Shown here piece by piece: positions 8,982 to 19,254 of a stretch of DNA of 64,000 nt. Below the pieces are notes generated by a model. The model saw only the letters and a program-made list of their open reading frames with translations. It did not search any database and was not told the DNA's origin. The DNA is from Flavobacterium sp. (GTDB lineage Bacteria > Bacteroidota > Bacteroidia > Flavobacteriales > Flavobacteriaceae): positions 1-64,000 of the forward strand of contig JALRGT010000012.1 of assembly GCA_023259675.1 (NCBI GenBank), written 5' to 3'. The translations under genes and the position numbers were made by a program. Every line of letters starts with the position of its first letter. The stretch's first letter is position 1.

Positions 8982-10931
8982 ATGAAAAAGTATTTAGTTA
9001 TTATCTTTCTGTCTTTTGGTATATATGCCAATGCGAATGTTAAAATGCCACAATTATTTAATGATGGTATGGTTTTACAGCGTAATCAAATAATTCCAGT
9101 TTGGGGATGGGCAGATCCTAATGAAAAAATTGAGATTCGTTTCAATAAGCAAGTTGTTAGTACTAAAGCCAATTTGGATGGAAAGTGGATAGCAAACTTG
9201 AAAGCAGAAAAAGCAGGGGGACCATTTGAATTGATTGTTAAAGGAAAGAATACTATTACTTTAAAGAATGTATTAGTAGGTGAGGTTTGGATATGTAGTG
9301 GACAATCAAATATGGAATTTACTGTTAGTCAAGCAATGAATTTTGCACAAGAATTAAAAGATGCAGATTTTCCAATGATACGTCAGTTTCTGGTTGAAAA
9401 AGATTTAGCATTAAGTCCAAAACAAACATTAAAATCAGGGAAATGGAGCGAATGTAACCAAAATACAGTTGGAGGTTTTACCGCAGTTGGATATTTTTTT
9501 GCAAAAAAAATATATTCAGAATTGAAAGTTCCTATTGGAATTATAAATACTTCCTGGGGAGGAACCTGTGTTGAAACATGGACTAGTAGAAAAGCTTTTG
9601 AAGACAGTAATGATAAAGAATTTAAGGAAATGATTTCAAAAGTACCCAATATAGAAATTGATTCACTTTTAGGTACTCAAAAAAGACAAATAATAGCTAA
9701 GATAGAACAAATTCAAGGTTCTATTGTAACGGATGATACTCCTTTTAAGGGTCTTTCTTTTAACGATAGCAAATGGCCTGAGATGAAAGTACCAGGTTTA
9801 TGGGAATTTCAACAATTGCCCGATTTAAATGGTGTTGTATGGTTTCGTAAATCGGTGATAATATCAAAAGAAGATGCAGCTAAAGAAGCAGTTTTAGAAT
9901 TGGCTAAAATTGATGATCAAGATATAACTTATGTAAATGGTATTGAAATTGGTACATCAAATAGTTATAGTCAAAATAGGGTTTATAAAATTCCTGCAGG
10001 AGTTCTTAAGGAAGGAGTCAATGCTATTAGTGTAAAAGTAACTGATTATTCTGGTGGAGGAGGTATTTGGGGAGATGAATCAAGTTTGAAATTAACTGTG
10101 CAGAAAACAATTATACCACTTCATGGACAATGGAAATTTAATGTAGTAAGTGTTAAAAGTGAGATTTCTCCTAATTCATATCCTTCTTTATTATTTAATG
10201 CTATGGTGAATCCTTTGATTCCATACGCCATACAAGGTGTGTTATGGTATCAAGGAGAAGCAAATGCTACCCGTGCTGAACAATATAAAAAAGCTTTCCC
10301 ATTGATGATAAATGATTGGAGAAAAAAATGGAATCAAGCTGACTTTCCATTCTATTTTGTTCAATTATCCAGTTTTGATGAATTTGGCGGAAATAGTAAT
10401 ATAGGCAGCAGATGGGCAGAATTAAGAGAAGCTCAACAATATACACAGGAAACAGTTCCTAATACGGGATTTTGTGTAACTACGGATATAGGAGATGCTA
10501 AAGACATACATCCTACAAACAAACAAGATGTAGGTAAAAGATTGGCAGCTATAGCACTAAATAAAAACTATAATCAGAATGTAATTTATAGTGGTCCTAA
10601 ATATGAATCAAAGGAAATAAAGGATAATAAAGTTATACTGAGTTTTTCAAATATCGGTTCAGGTTTAATGACACCGGATAGATACGGATATCTTAAAGGT
10701 TTTGAGATTGCAGGAAAAGATAAGGTTTTCCATTATGCCAAAGCTTTTATAAAAGACAACAAAGTTGTTGTTTATAGTGATGATGTGCAAAATCCGGTAG
10801 CTGTTCATTATGGATGGGCAGATGATGCAAGTGATTGTAATTTGTATAACAATGAAAAATTTCCTGTATCGCCGTTTAGAACAGATGATTGGAAAATGAT
10901 TACTGCCGGAGTTAAATATGATGTACAATAA
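8982..10931 (+). CDS. SGNH-family carbohydrate O-acetylesterase (sialate-O-acetylesterase type)
   Basis: Predicted to remove O-acetyl groups from glycan side chains; in this locus acetylated xyloglucan is the likeliest substrate. The 649-residue protein has a signal peptide (about 1-18). The SGNH serine is Ser109 in SGQSNME, and the Asp508-X-X... His510 pair in DIHPTNK supplies the catalytic acid and base region. A beta-sandwich insertion at about 255-365 (WPEMKVPGLWEFQ ... YVNGIEIG) resembles GH2 sugar-binding domains and is normal for this esterase family. Database names often say sialate O-acetylesterase, but no sialic acid genes are present here. It lies between the GH74 and the HTCS regulator and has its own leader with a three-copy repeat. 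Confidence 0.82.
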   Translation: MKKYLVIIFLSFGIYANANVKMPQLFNDGMVLQRNQIIPVWGWADPNEKIEIRFNKQVVSTKANLDGKWIANLKAEKAGGPFELIVKGKNTITLKNVLVGEVWICSGQSNMEFTVSQAMNFAQELKDADFPMIRQFLVEKDLALSPKQTLKSGKWSECNQNTVGGFTAVGYFFAKKIYSELKVPIGIINTSWGGTCVETWTSRKAFEDSNDKEFKEMISKVPNIEIDSLLGTQKRQIIAKIEQIQGSIVTDDTPFKGLSFNDSKWPEMKVPGLWEFQQLPDLNGVVWFRKSVIISKEDAAKEAVLELAKIDDQDITYVNGIEIGTSNSYSQNRVYKIPAGVLKEGVNAISVKVTDYSGGGGIWGDESSLKLTVQKTIIPLHGQWKFNVVSVKSEISPNSYPSLLFNAMVNPLIPYAIQGVLWYQGEANATRAEQYKKAFPLMINDWRKKWNQADFPFYFVQLSSFDEFGGNSNIGSRWAELREAQQYTQETVPNTGFCVTTDIGDAKDIHPTNKQDVGKRLAAIALNKNYNQNVIYSGPKYESKEIKDNKVILSFSNIGSGLMTPDRYGYLKGFEIAGKDKVFHYAKAFIKDNKVVVYSDDVQNPVAVHYGWADDASDCNLYNNEKFPVSPFRTDDWKMITAGVKYDVQ

Positions 10932-11061
10932 TTTAGTCTATTAATAAAATTTCATTATGATTAAAATTGATGAGTATTATTTTTGATAATAATTATTTAT
11001 AATAGTAATTTTATAATTGTTCCTTAACGACAGGAAACTTATAAAATAAGGTGAAATAAAA

Positions 11062-11102
11062 AACACTCCTGATGATATATTAAGAAAATTATCAGGAGTG
11101 TT
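11062..11102 (+). terminator. Perfect 12-bp hairpin after the esterase
   Basis: AACACTCCTGAT at 11062-11073 pairs perfectly with ATCAGGAGTGTT at 11091-11102. A-rich sequence lies before and T-rich sequence after, so it could end transcription from the esterase side. Confidence 0.65.
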
Positions 11103-11161
11103 ATTGATTTAAATAGTTTAGAAATACATTTTTTAAGAAGAATATAATAGTAATTTAGTCT

Positions 11162-11169
11162 TAGTTTTG
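11162..11169 (+). promoter_or_regulatory. Probable -7 element TAGTTTTG for the HTCS gene
   Basis: An exact TAnnTTTG match 37 bp before the ATG at 11207. No TTG is seen at the usual -33 distance. The position downstream of the 11062-11102 hairpin fits an independent promoter for the regulator. Confidence 0.45.
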
Positions 11170-11206
11170 GCTATTTATCTTAAAAAAATAATTGATCATA
11201 ATTAGT

Positions 11207-14200
11207 ATGAAAAAAAGAATAAATCAAGTGTATATACAATTACTCTTGTTGTTTTCGATTGTCTCTGTACAAAGTGTCATGGGGCAGAATCCTTATGTTT
11301 TTCATAATTTAGAAACTAAAGAAGGGCTATCAAATAATAATGTTAAGGCAATTCTAAGGGATAGCTATGGGTTTCTTTGGGTAGGTACAGAGTCAGGACT
11401 GAATAGATTTGATGGTTATGGATTTAAGGTTTATACAAAACAATCAGATGCTCTTAAAGTGATGTCTTCAAATGATATATTTGGATTAAAGGAAGATGGT
11501 TTAGGTAATATCTGGGTTGATTTATTATACGGATATACGATCTATAGTAGAGATAAAGATTGTTTTATAAATACAAAAGACATATTACTAAAATTAGGAA
11601 TAAATTCTGATCCTAATAGTAAAATTTATATTGATTCAAAACATAATCTTTGGGTGTTTGATAAGAAGAATGTGTTTTTTTATAATTTTCACAAAAAAAA
11701 ACTTGCCATATTTAAATTTAAGCAAGCCTTAAAAGAGTTAGTTGCATCTGAAATAACAGATAGTAATGATTTTTTATATTTTGTACAAGATGCAAAAATT
11801 TGTTGGAAACTGAATACTAAGTCAGGAATTTTTACTTTGATTAAGTTGCCCAATCCAATTAAGCAAAACACTGTTAATTCAAATGATAATGTAAGGATTT
11901 TTGTAGATAGTAATAATTGGTTATGGTTTTCTTCGAGTGCAACTGGAGAAGTTTTCTATAAAGAAAGCTTAAATGAAGAATGGAAAAAATTTGAATTGAC
12001 TTCAGGATTAAAAACAGAAACTAATAAAGTAACAAGTTTTTTAGAAAAACAACCAGGACAAATTTGGATTGGAACTGACCACAAAGGACTGTTTATTTAT
12101 GATAAAGGAAAAAAGCAGTTAAAAAATATAATATATAATCCATTTGTTACGACAGGTTTGTCTACTAATAATATAGAGTGTTTATACAAGGACAATACAG
12201 AAACCATCTGGATAGGACATAGTAAAAAAGGACTTTCTTTTTATCATGAAAGTTTTAGAAATTTTGTCAATTTCCAACCTACTGAATTTACTGATATAAG
12301 TACTGCAATACAAGATTCTCAAGGGAATATTTGGTTAGGAACTGATGGAAATGGTATATATATTAAAGAAAAGAAAACAGAAGCAATTAGAAAACTTGCA
12401 ATTCCAAACATAGCAATAGTTTCTATTCTGGAGGATAAAAAGAATAGAATTTGGATTGGAACTTATCAAAAAGGACTTTTTTGTTATGAAAATGGTAAAA
12501 TTACTCAGTTTACTACTAAAAATAGTAAGCTAACCAGTAATAACGTTTGGAGTTTGAAAGAAGACAGGTTTGGAAATATTTGGATTGGAGCCTTAGGAGG
12601 CAAAATTCAAATTTTAGAATCTGATTCTGATACTTTTAATTCTGTAGTTACTCCTTTCGATGAAGTTTATTATGTGCTGGATATGTTTTATGATGGAGGA
12701 GACAAAATGTATATTGGTACTGTCTATGGATTATTAGTAATTGATATTACAAACGACCGAAAGATTTTGTATCAAGGTAATAAGAAAGGTAGTCAATTCT
12801 TTGCGCAGAATCTGGTATCAAATGTTTATAAAGATAAACGAGGAATTGTCTGGATAGGTAATAATTATGGTTTAACTATTTGGGATCAAAAAAAAGATAC
12901 TCTTTATTACTTTAATAAAGAAAAAGGATTAAGTGACAATTCAATTAGGGGGATAACAGAAGATAATCTTAACAATATTTGGGTAACAACAAGTAATGGT
13001 CTTTCAATACTAACTGTTAAAATAACTGCAAATGATAATTTGACTTTTTCAAGTAAGAATTATTCCATTAAGGATGGTCTTATGGATAATTATTTTAATA
13101 ATCATGCTATTTGTAAATTAACAAATGGCGATATTTTGCTAGGAAACGTTGATGGATATACCATTTTAAATCCTAATAAAATGTTTGAAAAAGATCAATC
13201 AAAAGCAAAAGTTATATTTACTGATTTAACAGTTGCTAATAATACCATTCAGGTAGACTCAATCTATAATGGGCATAAGTTGCTTAAACACCCTATGCAG
13301 TTAACTTCTGAACTTGAGTTTAAACATGATGATAAGCTTATTTCTATACGATTCACTACAGTTGATTTATTAAATGCTGATAAGGTAAAATATCTTTATA
13401 AATTAGAAGGTTTTAATAATCAATGGATGCCAACCCAGGGAAATAAAATAGAAATTTCTTCATTGCCTAGTGGAAATTATAAGCTTTTAATAAAAGCATG
13501 CAACAGTGACGGAGTTTGGAATAATGTTCCTACCGTGTTATCAATAACCGTAATGCCTCCTTTTTACTTTTCAATATGGGCATTTATGTTTTATACCATT
13601 TTTATTATTCTTGTACTCACATTTATTGCTAGCAAAGCAAAAAAACGTCAAATGGTAAAATTGGAGCAGCATCGTATTCAAATGGATCATGATCAAAAAA
13701 TGAATATTAATGAAATGAAATTGAGGTTTTTTACTAATATTAGTCACGATTTGAGAACTCCACTGACACTTATTATTACTCCTCTACAGATTTTATTAAA
13801 AGAAGCTCCAAATGAAAGTATACGAAAAAAATTGAGTGTAATGTATAAAAACGCTCAACAATTATTGGGGTTAATAAATTCCTTACTTGATTTTCATAAA
13901 TTGGATGTAGGGGTTGAGCGATTAAATTTGAAGTCGGGTGATTTTGTTATTTTCATTAATGAAATTTATAATTCATTTTGTGTATATGCAGATGAACGAA
14001 ACATTAATTTTATCTGGAAAAATGATGTAGAAAGTCTGGACATGCAGTTTGATTATGATAAAGTCCGAAAGATACTTACCAATATACTTTCTAATGCCTT
14101 TAAATATACTTTAGATGGTGGCACTATTAGTGTTCACGTAAAACAAGAAGATGATATGGTTGCTGTAAGTGTTGCCGATTCTGGATCAGGAATTAGTAAT

Positions 14201-15235
14201 AGTGAAAAAGAGCATATTTTTGAACGTTTTTATCAGTCACAGCAAGAGCAAGTTAAAACGGGGGCTGGTATAGGGTTGCATATTGTATATGAGTATGTTA
14301 ATCTTCATGATGGAACTATAAGTGTTGTTGATAATGTACCTTATGGTAGCGTTTTTACTTTCCAAATTCCAATTAAAGCGGTTAACGTTCTTACAACAGA
14401 AAAATATTTAGCAGAAAATCTTTTAATTGATTTTGACTTACAAGATGAAGACGACGTTAAATATGTAAGCGATAAGAAAGTATTATTATTTGTAGACGAT
14501 AATAAAGATTTTTGTGAGTTTATAAAAGATAATTTGGGCGAATTATATACTGTAATAACTGCTAATAATGGTGAAGAGGCTATAAAAATGTTGCAAGAAT
14601 TTAATGTAACTATTATTGTGAGTGATGTAATGATGCCTGTAATGGATGGGATTGAACTTTGTAAGCAGATTAAAACAAATATTCAATGGTCACATATTCC
14701 GGTTATTTTATTAACTGCACGTACAGCTGAAGAATACATTATGGAAGGGTTAGAGATAGGGGCAGATGATTATATAAGCAAGCCTTTTAATTTTGATATA
14801 CTAAAACTACGCATACAAAAATTTGTTGAATGGGCTGAGAAAAACCATGCCTCTTTTAGTCAAAAATTAGATGTGTCTCCAGCTGAGATAACCATTACTT
14901 CATTAGACGAATCTCTAATTGAAAAAGCAATTAAAGTGGTAGAAGAAAATATAGGTGATACAGATTTTAGTGTCGAAATACTGAGTATTACTTTAGGGTT
15001 GAGTCGTGGTCATTTATATAAAAAATTAATAGCTATTACTGGAAAAGGTCCTACAGAGTTTATTAGAACCATTCGCTTGAAAAGAGCACGACAACTTCTT
15101 GAAAAAAGTCAATTACAGATTTCTGAAATCGCATATGATGTAGGGTTTAACTCACCTAAAAGGTTTTCTAAATACTTTCGTGAAGAATTTGGTCTTTCTC
15201 CTTCAGAGTATTTACGTATTTATAAGCAACAATAA
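11207..15235 (+). CDS. Hybrid two-component system (HTCS) regulator
   Basis: One-protein sensor-regulator, expected to sense imported oligosaccharides in the periplasm and switch on the locus. The ATG at 11207 is preferred over the TTG at 11192 because it gives a proper signal peptide; the product is 1,342 residues. Order: periplasmic Reg_prop beta-propeller repeats (about 30-640, many IWIGT turns), Y_Y_Y domain (about 700-785), membrane helix (about 786-808), HisKA with phospho-His847 in ISHDLRTPL, HATPase (about 940-1060), receiver (about 1090-1205) with phospho-Asp1140 in VSDVMMPVMDG, and a C-terminal AraC-type helix-turn-helix (about 1240-1342). It sits just before the SusC operon. Its likely operators are the ACA direct repeats at 15844, 41404, 43900, 54085 and 59581; that link is inference. 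Confidence 0.93.
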   Translation: MKKRINQVYIQLLLLFSIVSVQSVMGQNPYVFHNLETKEGLSNNNVKAILRDSYGFLWVGTESGLNRFDGYGFKVYTKQSDALKVMSSNDIFGLKEDGLGNIWVDLLYGYTIYSRDKDCFINTKDILLKLGINSDPNSKIYIDSKHNLWVFDKKNVFFYNFHKKKLAIFKFKQALKELVASEITDSNDFLYFVQDAKICWKLNTKSGIFTLIKLPNPIKQNTVNSNDNVRIFVDSNNWLWFSSSATGEVFYKESLNEEWKKFELTSGLKTETNKVTSFLEKQPGQIWIGTDHKGLFIYDKGKKQLKNIIYNPFVTTGLSTNNIECLYKDNTETIWIGHSKKGLSFYHESFRNFVNFQPTEFTDISTAIQDSQGNIWLGTDGNGIYIKEKKTEAIRKLAIPNIAIVSILEDKKNRIWIGTYQKGLFCYENGKITQFTTKNSKLTSNNVWSLKEDRFGNIWIGALGGKIQILESDSDTFNSVVTPFDEVYYVLDMFYDGGDKMYIGTVYGLLVIDITNDRKILYQGNKKGSQFFAQNLVSNVYKDKRGIVWIGNNYGLTIWDQKKDTLYYFNKEKGLSDNSIRGITEDNLNNIWVTTSNGLSILTVKITANDNLTFSSKNYSIKDGLMDNYFNNHAICKLTNGDILLGNVDGYTILNPNKMFEKDQSKAKVIFTDLTVANNTIQVDSIYNGHKLLKHPMQLTSELEFKHDDKLISIRFTTVDLLNADKVKYLYKLEGFNNQWMPTQGNKIEISSLPSGNYKLLIKACNSDGVWNNVPTVLSITVMPPFYFSIWAFMFYTIFIILVLTFIASKAKKRQMVKLEQHRIQMDHDQKMNINEMKLRFFTNISHDLRTPLTLIITPLQILLKEAPNESIRKKLSVMYKNAQQLLGLINSLLDFHKLDVGVERLNLKSGDFVIFINEIYNSFCVYADERNINFIWKNDVESLDMQFDYDKVRKILTNILSNAFKYTLDGGTISVHVKQEDDMVAVSVADSGSGISNSEKEHIFERFYQSQQEQVKTGAGIGLHIVYEYVNLHDGTISVVDNVPYGSVFTFQIPIKAVNVLTTEKYLAENLLIDFDLQDEDDVKYVSDKKVLLFVDDNKDFCEFIKDNLGELYTVITANNGEEAIKMLQEFNVTIIVSDVMMPVMDGIELCKQIKTNIQWSHIPVILLTARTAEEYIMEGLEIGADDYISKPFNFDILKLRIQKFVEWAEKNHASFSQKLDVSPAEITITSLDESLIEKAIKVVEENIGDTDFSVEILSITLGLSRGHLYKKLIAITGKGPTEFIRTIRLKRARQLLEKSQLQISEIAYDVGFNSPKRFSKYFREEFGLSPSEYLRIYKQQ

Positions 15236-15317
15236 TATGTGAAATATTAAGATTTAAGGAATAATTATTATTTTTTATTTTTAAATTATTTAGGAATAAA
15301 ATACCCTACCATATTCA

Positions 15318-15352
15318 AACAGTAGTAATTTAGTTTTACTACTGTTTTTTTT
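15318..15352 (+). terminator. Rho-independent terminator after HTCS
   Basis: AACAGTAGTAA at 15318-15328 pairs with TTACTACTGTT at 15336-15346 around a 7-nt loop, followed by a T tract. It separates the HTCS gene from the SusC operon. Confidence 0.85.
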
Positions 15353-15448
15353 GTGATTTATTTACAAACATTTAAAAGAGAATGAATTTATAATGTTGGT
15401 TATAAATGGTTATCATTATTTCTTATGTATAAGTAACTAAGTGAATGT

Positions 15449-15485
15449 AAAAGGCTTTTCAGAATATTGGATGGCCTTTTTTTTT
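15449..15485 (+). terminator. Second terminator-like hairpin
   Basis: AAAAGGC at 15449-15455 pairs with GCCTTTT at 15474-15480 and is followed by more T. The loop is long (18 nt), so it is weaker than the one at 15318. Confidence 0.5.
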
Positions 15486-15843
15486 AAAAATTATTGTACA
15501 ACTTCTCTTTTTTTAAGATATTTTTTTTCTCATAAATTTTTGGTTACAATATTTATTAAAAAAAAATAATAAGTGCTTTTAATTGCAATTTATAGTGCCT
15601 TTTTAGTCCTTTTTCTGATAAATAATTGGTGCTTTCTTTCAATTTGCTTTTTGTTAAAAATTCTGTAAAAATGTTTATAAGTCATTACTTGTTTTTTACA
15701 ATTCTCAAAGAAATGATGAGTAGTAGTGTTTATGTTTTGCTAAAAATAAGCTGAATTTATTATTAATATAATTTTTTTATCGATAATAAATATGGTTATT
15801 AAATTAAAATAGCAGTTTTATTGTGTTAATCTCATTAAATGCA

Positions 15844-15907
15844 ACAAAAGGTACTGTCTTTAGATACAAAAAGAGCCGTATTCTGGGCTTTGTTTATTGT
15901 TAATTTG
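15844..15907 (+). promoter_or_regulatory. Candidate HTCS operator and -7 element for the SusC1 operon (site A)
   Basis: Half-site ACAAAAGGTACT (15844-15855), a 10-nt spacer ending GAT, and half-site ACAAAAAGAGCC (15866-15877) make a 22-bp-period direct repeat. The -7-like TTAATTTG begins at 15900, 22 nt after the repeat. This is the same geometry as four other sites in the window. Predicted leader is about 110 nt before SusC1. Confidence 0.65.
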
Positions 15908-16024
15908 TTCTTAATTACACATAAAGAAATTTGTTTAGTTATAACATACTTATATCTGTGTTTGAACATTTTTTTATGAATAATTAAAAAAAAACCACAT
16001 TAACTAACTTAAATTATTTTAAAG

Positions 16025-19000
16025 ATGAATGAAAAAGAAGTAATTCAACGCTTTGTAAAAGCGAAGAAACTATTTAGCAGTTATGCTATTTTGATTATGT
16101 TATGTATGTTTAGTAAATCATTTGCACAAAATTCAAATGGGAAGATTTCCGGGGTAATTTTAGATGAAGCAAGCGGCTTAACTGTTTTAGGGGCGAGTCT
16201 TTTTGTTGAAGAGTCTAAACAAAGTACAATATCTGATCAAAATGGAGAATTTACCATAAATGCAAAAAAAGGAGAAACGATTACGGTGTCATATTTAGGA
16301 TATGTAACTCAAAAGATAAAGGTTACAGGAAGTAAATTGACAATTCGTTTAAAAGGAGATATTAGTTCATTAAATGAAGTCGTAGTAATTGGTTATGGTA
16401 AGACTCAAAGGAAAGATGTTACAGGAGCAATATCTTCAATTACAGGAGATGAGCTTAGAAAAACACAGTCAGTCACTTTTGATCAGGCATTACAAGGAAA
16501 AGTAGCAGGAGTTGTGGTACAACAAACTTCTGGTCAGCCAGGTGGAGGTGTTAATATACAAATACGTGGTTTATCGTCTTTTGGATCTAGTTCTCCTTTG
16601 TATGTAATCGACGGAGTTATTATTGGTCAAAGTTATGGTGGAGAAAACGGAACAAATCCATTAGCTACTATTAGTCCTTCTGATATTGAATCTATTGATG
16701 TTTTAAAAGATGCTTCCGCAACAGCTATTTATGGTTCACAGGCTACTAATGGAGTAATTGTTGTTACTACAAAAAGAGGAAAAGAGGGTGCTCCTAAAAT
16801 TTCTTATGAATTTACAACAGGTTTTCAGGAGCTGATTAAGCAGTATCCAACAATGAATTTAAAAGAGTATGCTAAATTAATTAATGAAAGAGCTGCTGTT
16901 TGGGGCTTTGATGAAAGACCGGAGTTTGCTAATCCTGACTATTTAGGAGAAGGGACAAATTGGCAAAGAGAATTATTCAGAAGAGCTCCAACCTCAAACC
17001 ATGTACTTACTTTAAGTGGTGGTAATGACAAAACACAATATTTGTTGTCAGGATCTTATTTTAATCAGGAAGGTATTGCATTGGGTTCTGAATTTTCCAG
17101 AGCTTCAGTAAGGTTAAATTTAGATAACAAAACTACGAGTTGGTTAAAAATTGGAACTAGTTTACAATTAACGCATATTGATGAGAATGTAAATACAAGT
17201 GGTTCAAATGTTATTCAGGCTGCATTGAGTCAGACAGTAGATATACCGGTAAGAAATGCTGACGGAAGTTTTGCAGGAGAAGAAAGTAGTGAAGGATGGA
17301 TCGCAAAACGAGTGAACCCTGTAGCTTTAGCTCTTGTGGATAAAAACAATCCAAAAAGAAATCAAATGTTTGGTAACTTTTATGCTGAAATAGCATTTAC
17401 GAAGGATTTGTCTTTTAGAAATGAAATATCAGGAAATTTTACTTTCAGAACAGAAGACAGGTTTCTTCCTACTTATAAGTTTGGTTTAGCTGAGAGAGTT
17501 ATTAATCAAGCCTTTTATTCTTATAATCAAGATTATTATACTGCTTTCAGAAGTTTCTTTACTTATGCTAAAGTATTCAAAAGTAAATACAATGTTAATA
17601 TTTTGGCAGGACATGAAGCGCAGTTGTCTCAAAATGAAAATGTTTCTGCCGGAAGGAGAAATTTTATTTCAAATGATGTTACTAATATAAGTAGTGGGGA
17701 TTTGCAAACAGCGACTAATACAGGTACTAAATCAGATAGTGCACAGGAATCTTATTTTGGTCGTCTTAATTTTATTTATAATGATAAATATTTGTTTACA
17801 GCCAATGTTCGTACAGATGGATCTTCAAGATTTGCACCCGGTAACCGTTGGGTAACAACTTATTCAGGTGCATTAGCTTGGAAATTGAACAATGAGAATT
17901 TTTTAAAAAATTCAAAAATTGTTAATGAATTAAAGTTAAGATTAGGTTATGGTTTGACCAATAATCAAAATGTCAGGAACAATGCTTATTTATCAACTTT
18001 GGTTTCAATGCCAACAGCTTTATCTGGAATATCTCAACTTACATCTGATTTAGGGAATCCTAAAGTAGAATGGGAAAAAACAGAATATTCCAATGTAGGA
18101 CTTGATGCGCGACTTTTTGGATGGAAACTTGGTTTTTCAGTTGATGTCTATAATCGCTATACGGATGGATTGTTAATGCAAATTCCATTACCAATGTATT
18201 CAGGTACAACAGTTGATTATAATCCCGGAGCGATTAATGCTCCTTATATAAATATTGGAGCTGTTAGAAATACAGGGATAGATCTTCATATCAATTCAAC
18301 TAATATTAAGACAACTAATTTTTCTTGGACTTCAGATTTTACGTTGTCGCATAACAAAAATAAAGTTTTGAAGTTGAATACTGATGGGGCTTCATTGACC
18401 GCTAAATATGGAAATGATGTAGTTACTAGAACAGTAGTTGGAGGTTCGATTGGAGATTTTTACGGCTATGTTATAGACGGTGTATTTGCAAAAGCTAGTG
18501 ATTTTTTTGATCCAAATGCTGAAAGTACAGAAGTTCATTCACATGGAATGCCTACTAATTCAGATGGTACTCTATTACCTCTTACACCAAATTCAGGAGG
18601 AGTATGGTATGGTGATTTAAAGTTTAAAGACTTAAATGGTGATGGGGTTATTACTGAAAAAGATCAAAAAAAATTAGGCTCTCCTATTCCTGATTTTCAA
18701 TTAGGATTAGGTAATACATTTAGTTATAAAGGTTTTGATTTAAATATTTTCTTTAGTGCTAACGTTGGTAATGAAGTAATAAATGCAATGAGAATTAATG
18801 GAGAGAATCCTTTAACCAATTATGGTTACCTGAAAGCATTAAAAGATCATGCAGTACTCGCTTTGATTGAACCAAACGGTTCTGCTTCAGATGTTAATAA
18901 TGTTTATGTTACGAATCCTAATACAACGATAATAGGATTGAAAAATAATGATAGTAATAGAAATAATCGTTTCTCTGATAAATATGTTGAGGATGGTTCT

Positions 19001-19234
19001 TTTATCAGATGTAAAAATATTACTCTAGGGTATAGATTTCCTGAAAAGTTACTACAAAAAATACATATGAGTTCTTTGCGTGTGTTTGCGAATGTTAATA
19101 ATGCCTTTTTTATTACTAAGTATAATGGTATGGATCCTGAGGTGGGTTCATGGTATCCATTACTGGCCGGGGTTGATAATGGCTTTTATCCACAACCTCG
19201 AATATTTACTTTAGGTGTTAATTTAGGGCTTTAA
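16025..19234 (+). CDS. susC: SusC-family TonB-dependent outer-membrane transporter (first pair)
   Basis: Imports xyloglucan oligosaccharides through the outer membrane, driven by TonB. The 1,069-residue protein has a signal peptide (to about 35, SKSFAQN), a carboxypeptidase-D regulatory-like domain (about 39-115, ISGVILDEASG ... VSYLGYV), a SusC-signature segment SLNEVVVIGYGKTQRKDVTGA at about 117-137, a plug domain (about 135-250, with VIDGV and LKDASATAIYGSQATNGVI), and a C-terminal 22-strand barrel ending in GVNLGL. It is the first gene of the 25-kb operon, 20 bp before SusD, under control site A. Substrate is inferred from the neighbouring enzymes. Confidence 0.95.
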   Translation: MNEKEVIQRFVKAKKLFSSYAILIMLCMFSKSFAQNSNGKISGVILDEASGLTVLGASLFVEESKQSTISDQNGEFTINAKKGETITVSYLGYVTQKIKVTGSKLTIRLKGDISSLNEVVVIGYGKTQRKDVTGAISSITGDELRKTQSVTFDQALQGKVAGVVVQQTSGQPGGGVNIQIRGLSSFGSSSPLYVIDGVIIGQSYGGENGTNPLATISPSDIESIDVLKDASATAIYGSQATNGVIVVTTKRGKEGAPKISYEFTTGFQELIKQYPTMNLKEYAKLINERAAVWGFDERPEFANPDYLGEGTNWQRELFRRAPTSNHVLTLSGGNDKTQYLLSGSYFNQEGIALGSEFSRASVRLNLDNKTTSWLKIGTSLQLTHIDENVNTSGSNVIQAALSQTVDIPVRNADGSFAGEESSEGWIAKRVNPVALALVDKNNPKRNQMFGNFYAEIAFTKDLSFRNEISGNFTFRTEDRFLPTYKFGLAERVINQAFYSYNQDYYTAFRSFFTYAKVFKSKYNVNILAGHEAQLSQNENVSAGRRNFISNDVTNISSGDLQTATNTGTKSDSAQESYFGRLNFIYNDKYLFTANVRTDGSSRFAPGNRWVTTYSGALAWKLNNENFLKNSKIVNELKLRLGYGLTNNQNVRNNAYLSTLVSMPTALSGISQLTSDLGNPKVEWEKTEYSNVGLDARLFGWKLGFSVDVYNRYTDGLLMQIPLPMYSGTTVDYNPGAINAPYINIGAVRNTGIDLHINSTNIKTTNFSWTSDFTLSHNKNKVLKLNTDGASLTAKYGNDVVTRTVVGGSIGDFYGYVIDGVFAKASDFFDPNAESTEVHSHGMPTNSDGTLLPLTPNSGGVWYGDLKFKDLNGDGVITEKDQKKLGSPIPDFQLGLGNTFSYKGFDLNIFFSANVGNEVINAMRINGENPLTNYGYLKALKDHAVLALIEPNGSASDVNNVYVTNPNTTIIGLKNNDSNRNNRFSDKYVEDGSFIRCKNITLGYRFPEKLLQKIHMSSLRVFANVNNAFFITKYNGMDPEVGSWYPLLAGVDNGFYPQPRIFTLGVNLGL

Positions 19235-19254
19235 TAAAGAAAAATAAAAATATT

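Larger units (their letters stand above)
15236..16024 (+). other. Intergenic region between HTCS and SusC1
   Basis: A 789-bp AT-rich gap with no credible gene. It holds two terminators (15318 and 15449) and the control element at 15844-15907. A weaker -7-like sequence, TGTGTTTG, lies at 15957-15964 with a TTG 23 nt upstream. Nothing else was recognised. Confidence 0.7.

Noticed and set aside
8982..10931. Sialic acid metabolism for the esterase at 8982
   Set aside because: No sialidase, sialic acid lyase or transporter is nearby; the family is used broadly for deacetylation of plant glycans.
11126..11137. ACATTTTTTAAG before the HTCS gene as a sixth operator
   Set aside because: Only one half-site; no ACA 22 bp upstream, no GAT before it, and the distance to the -7 element does not fit well.
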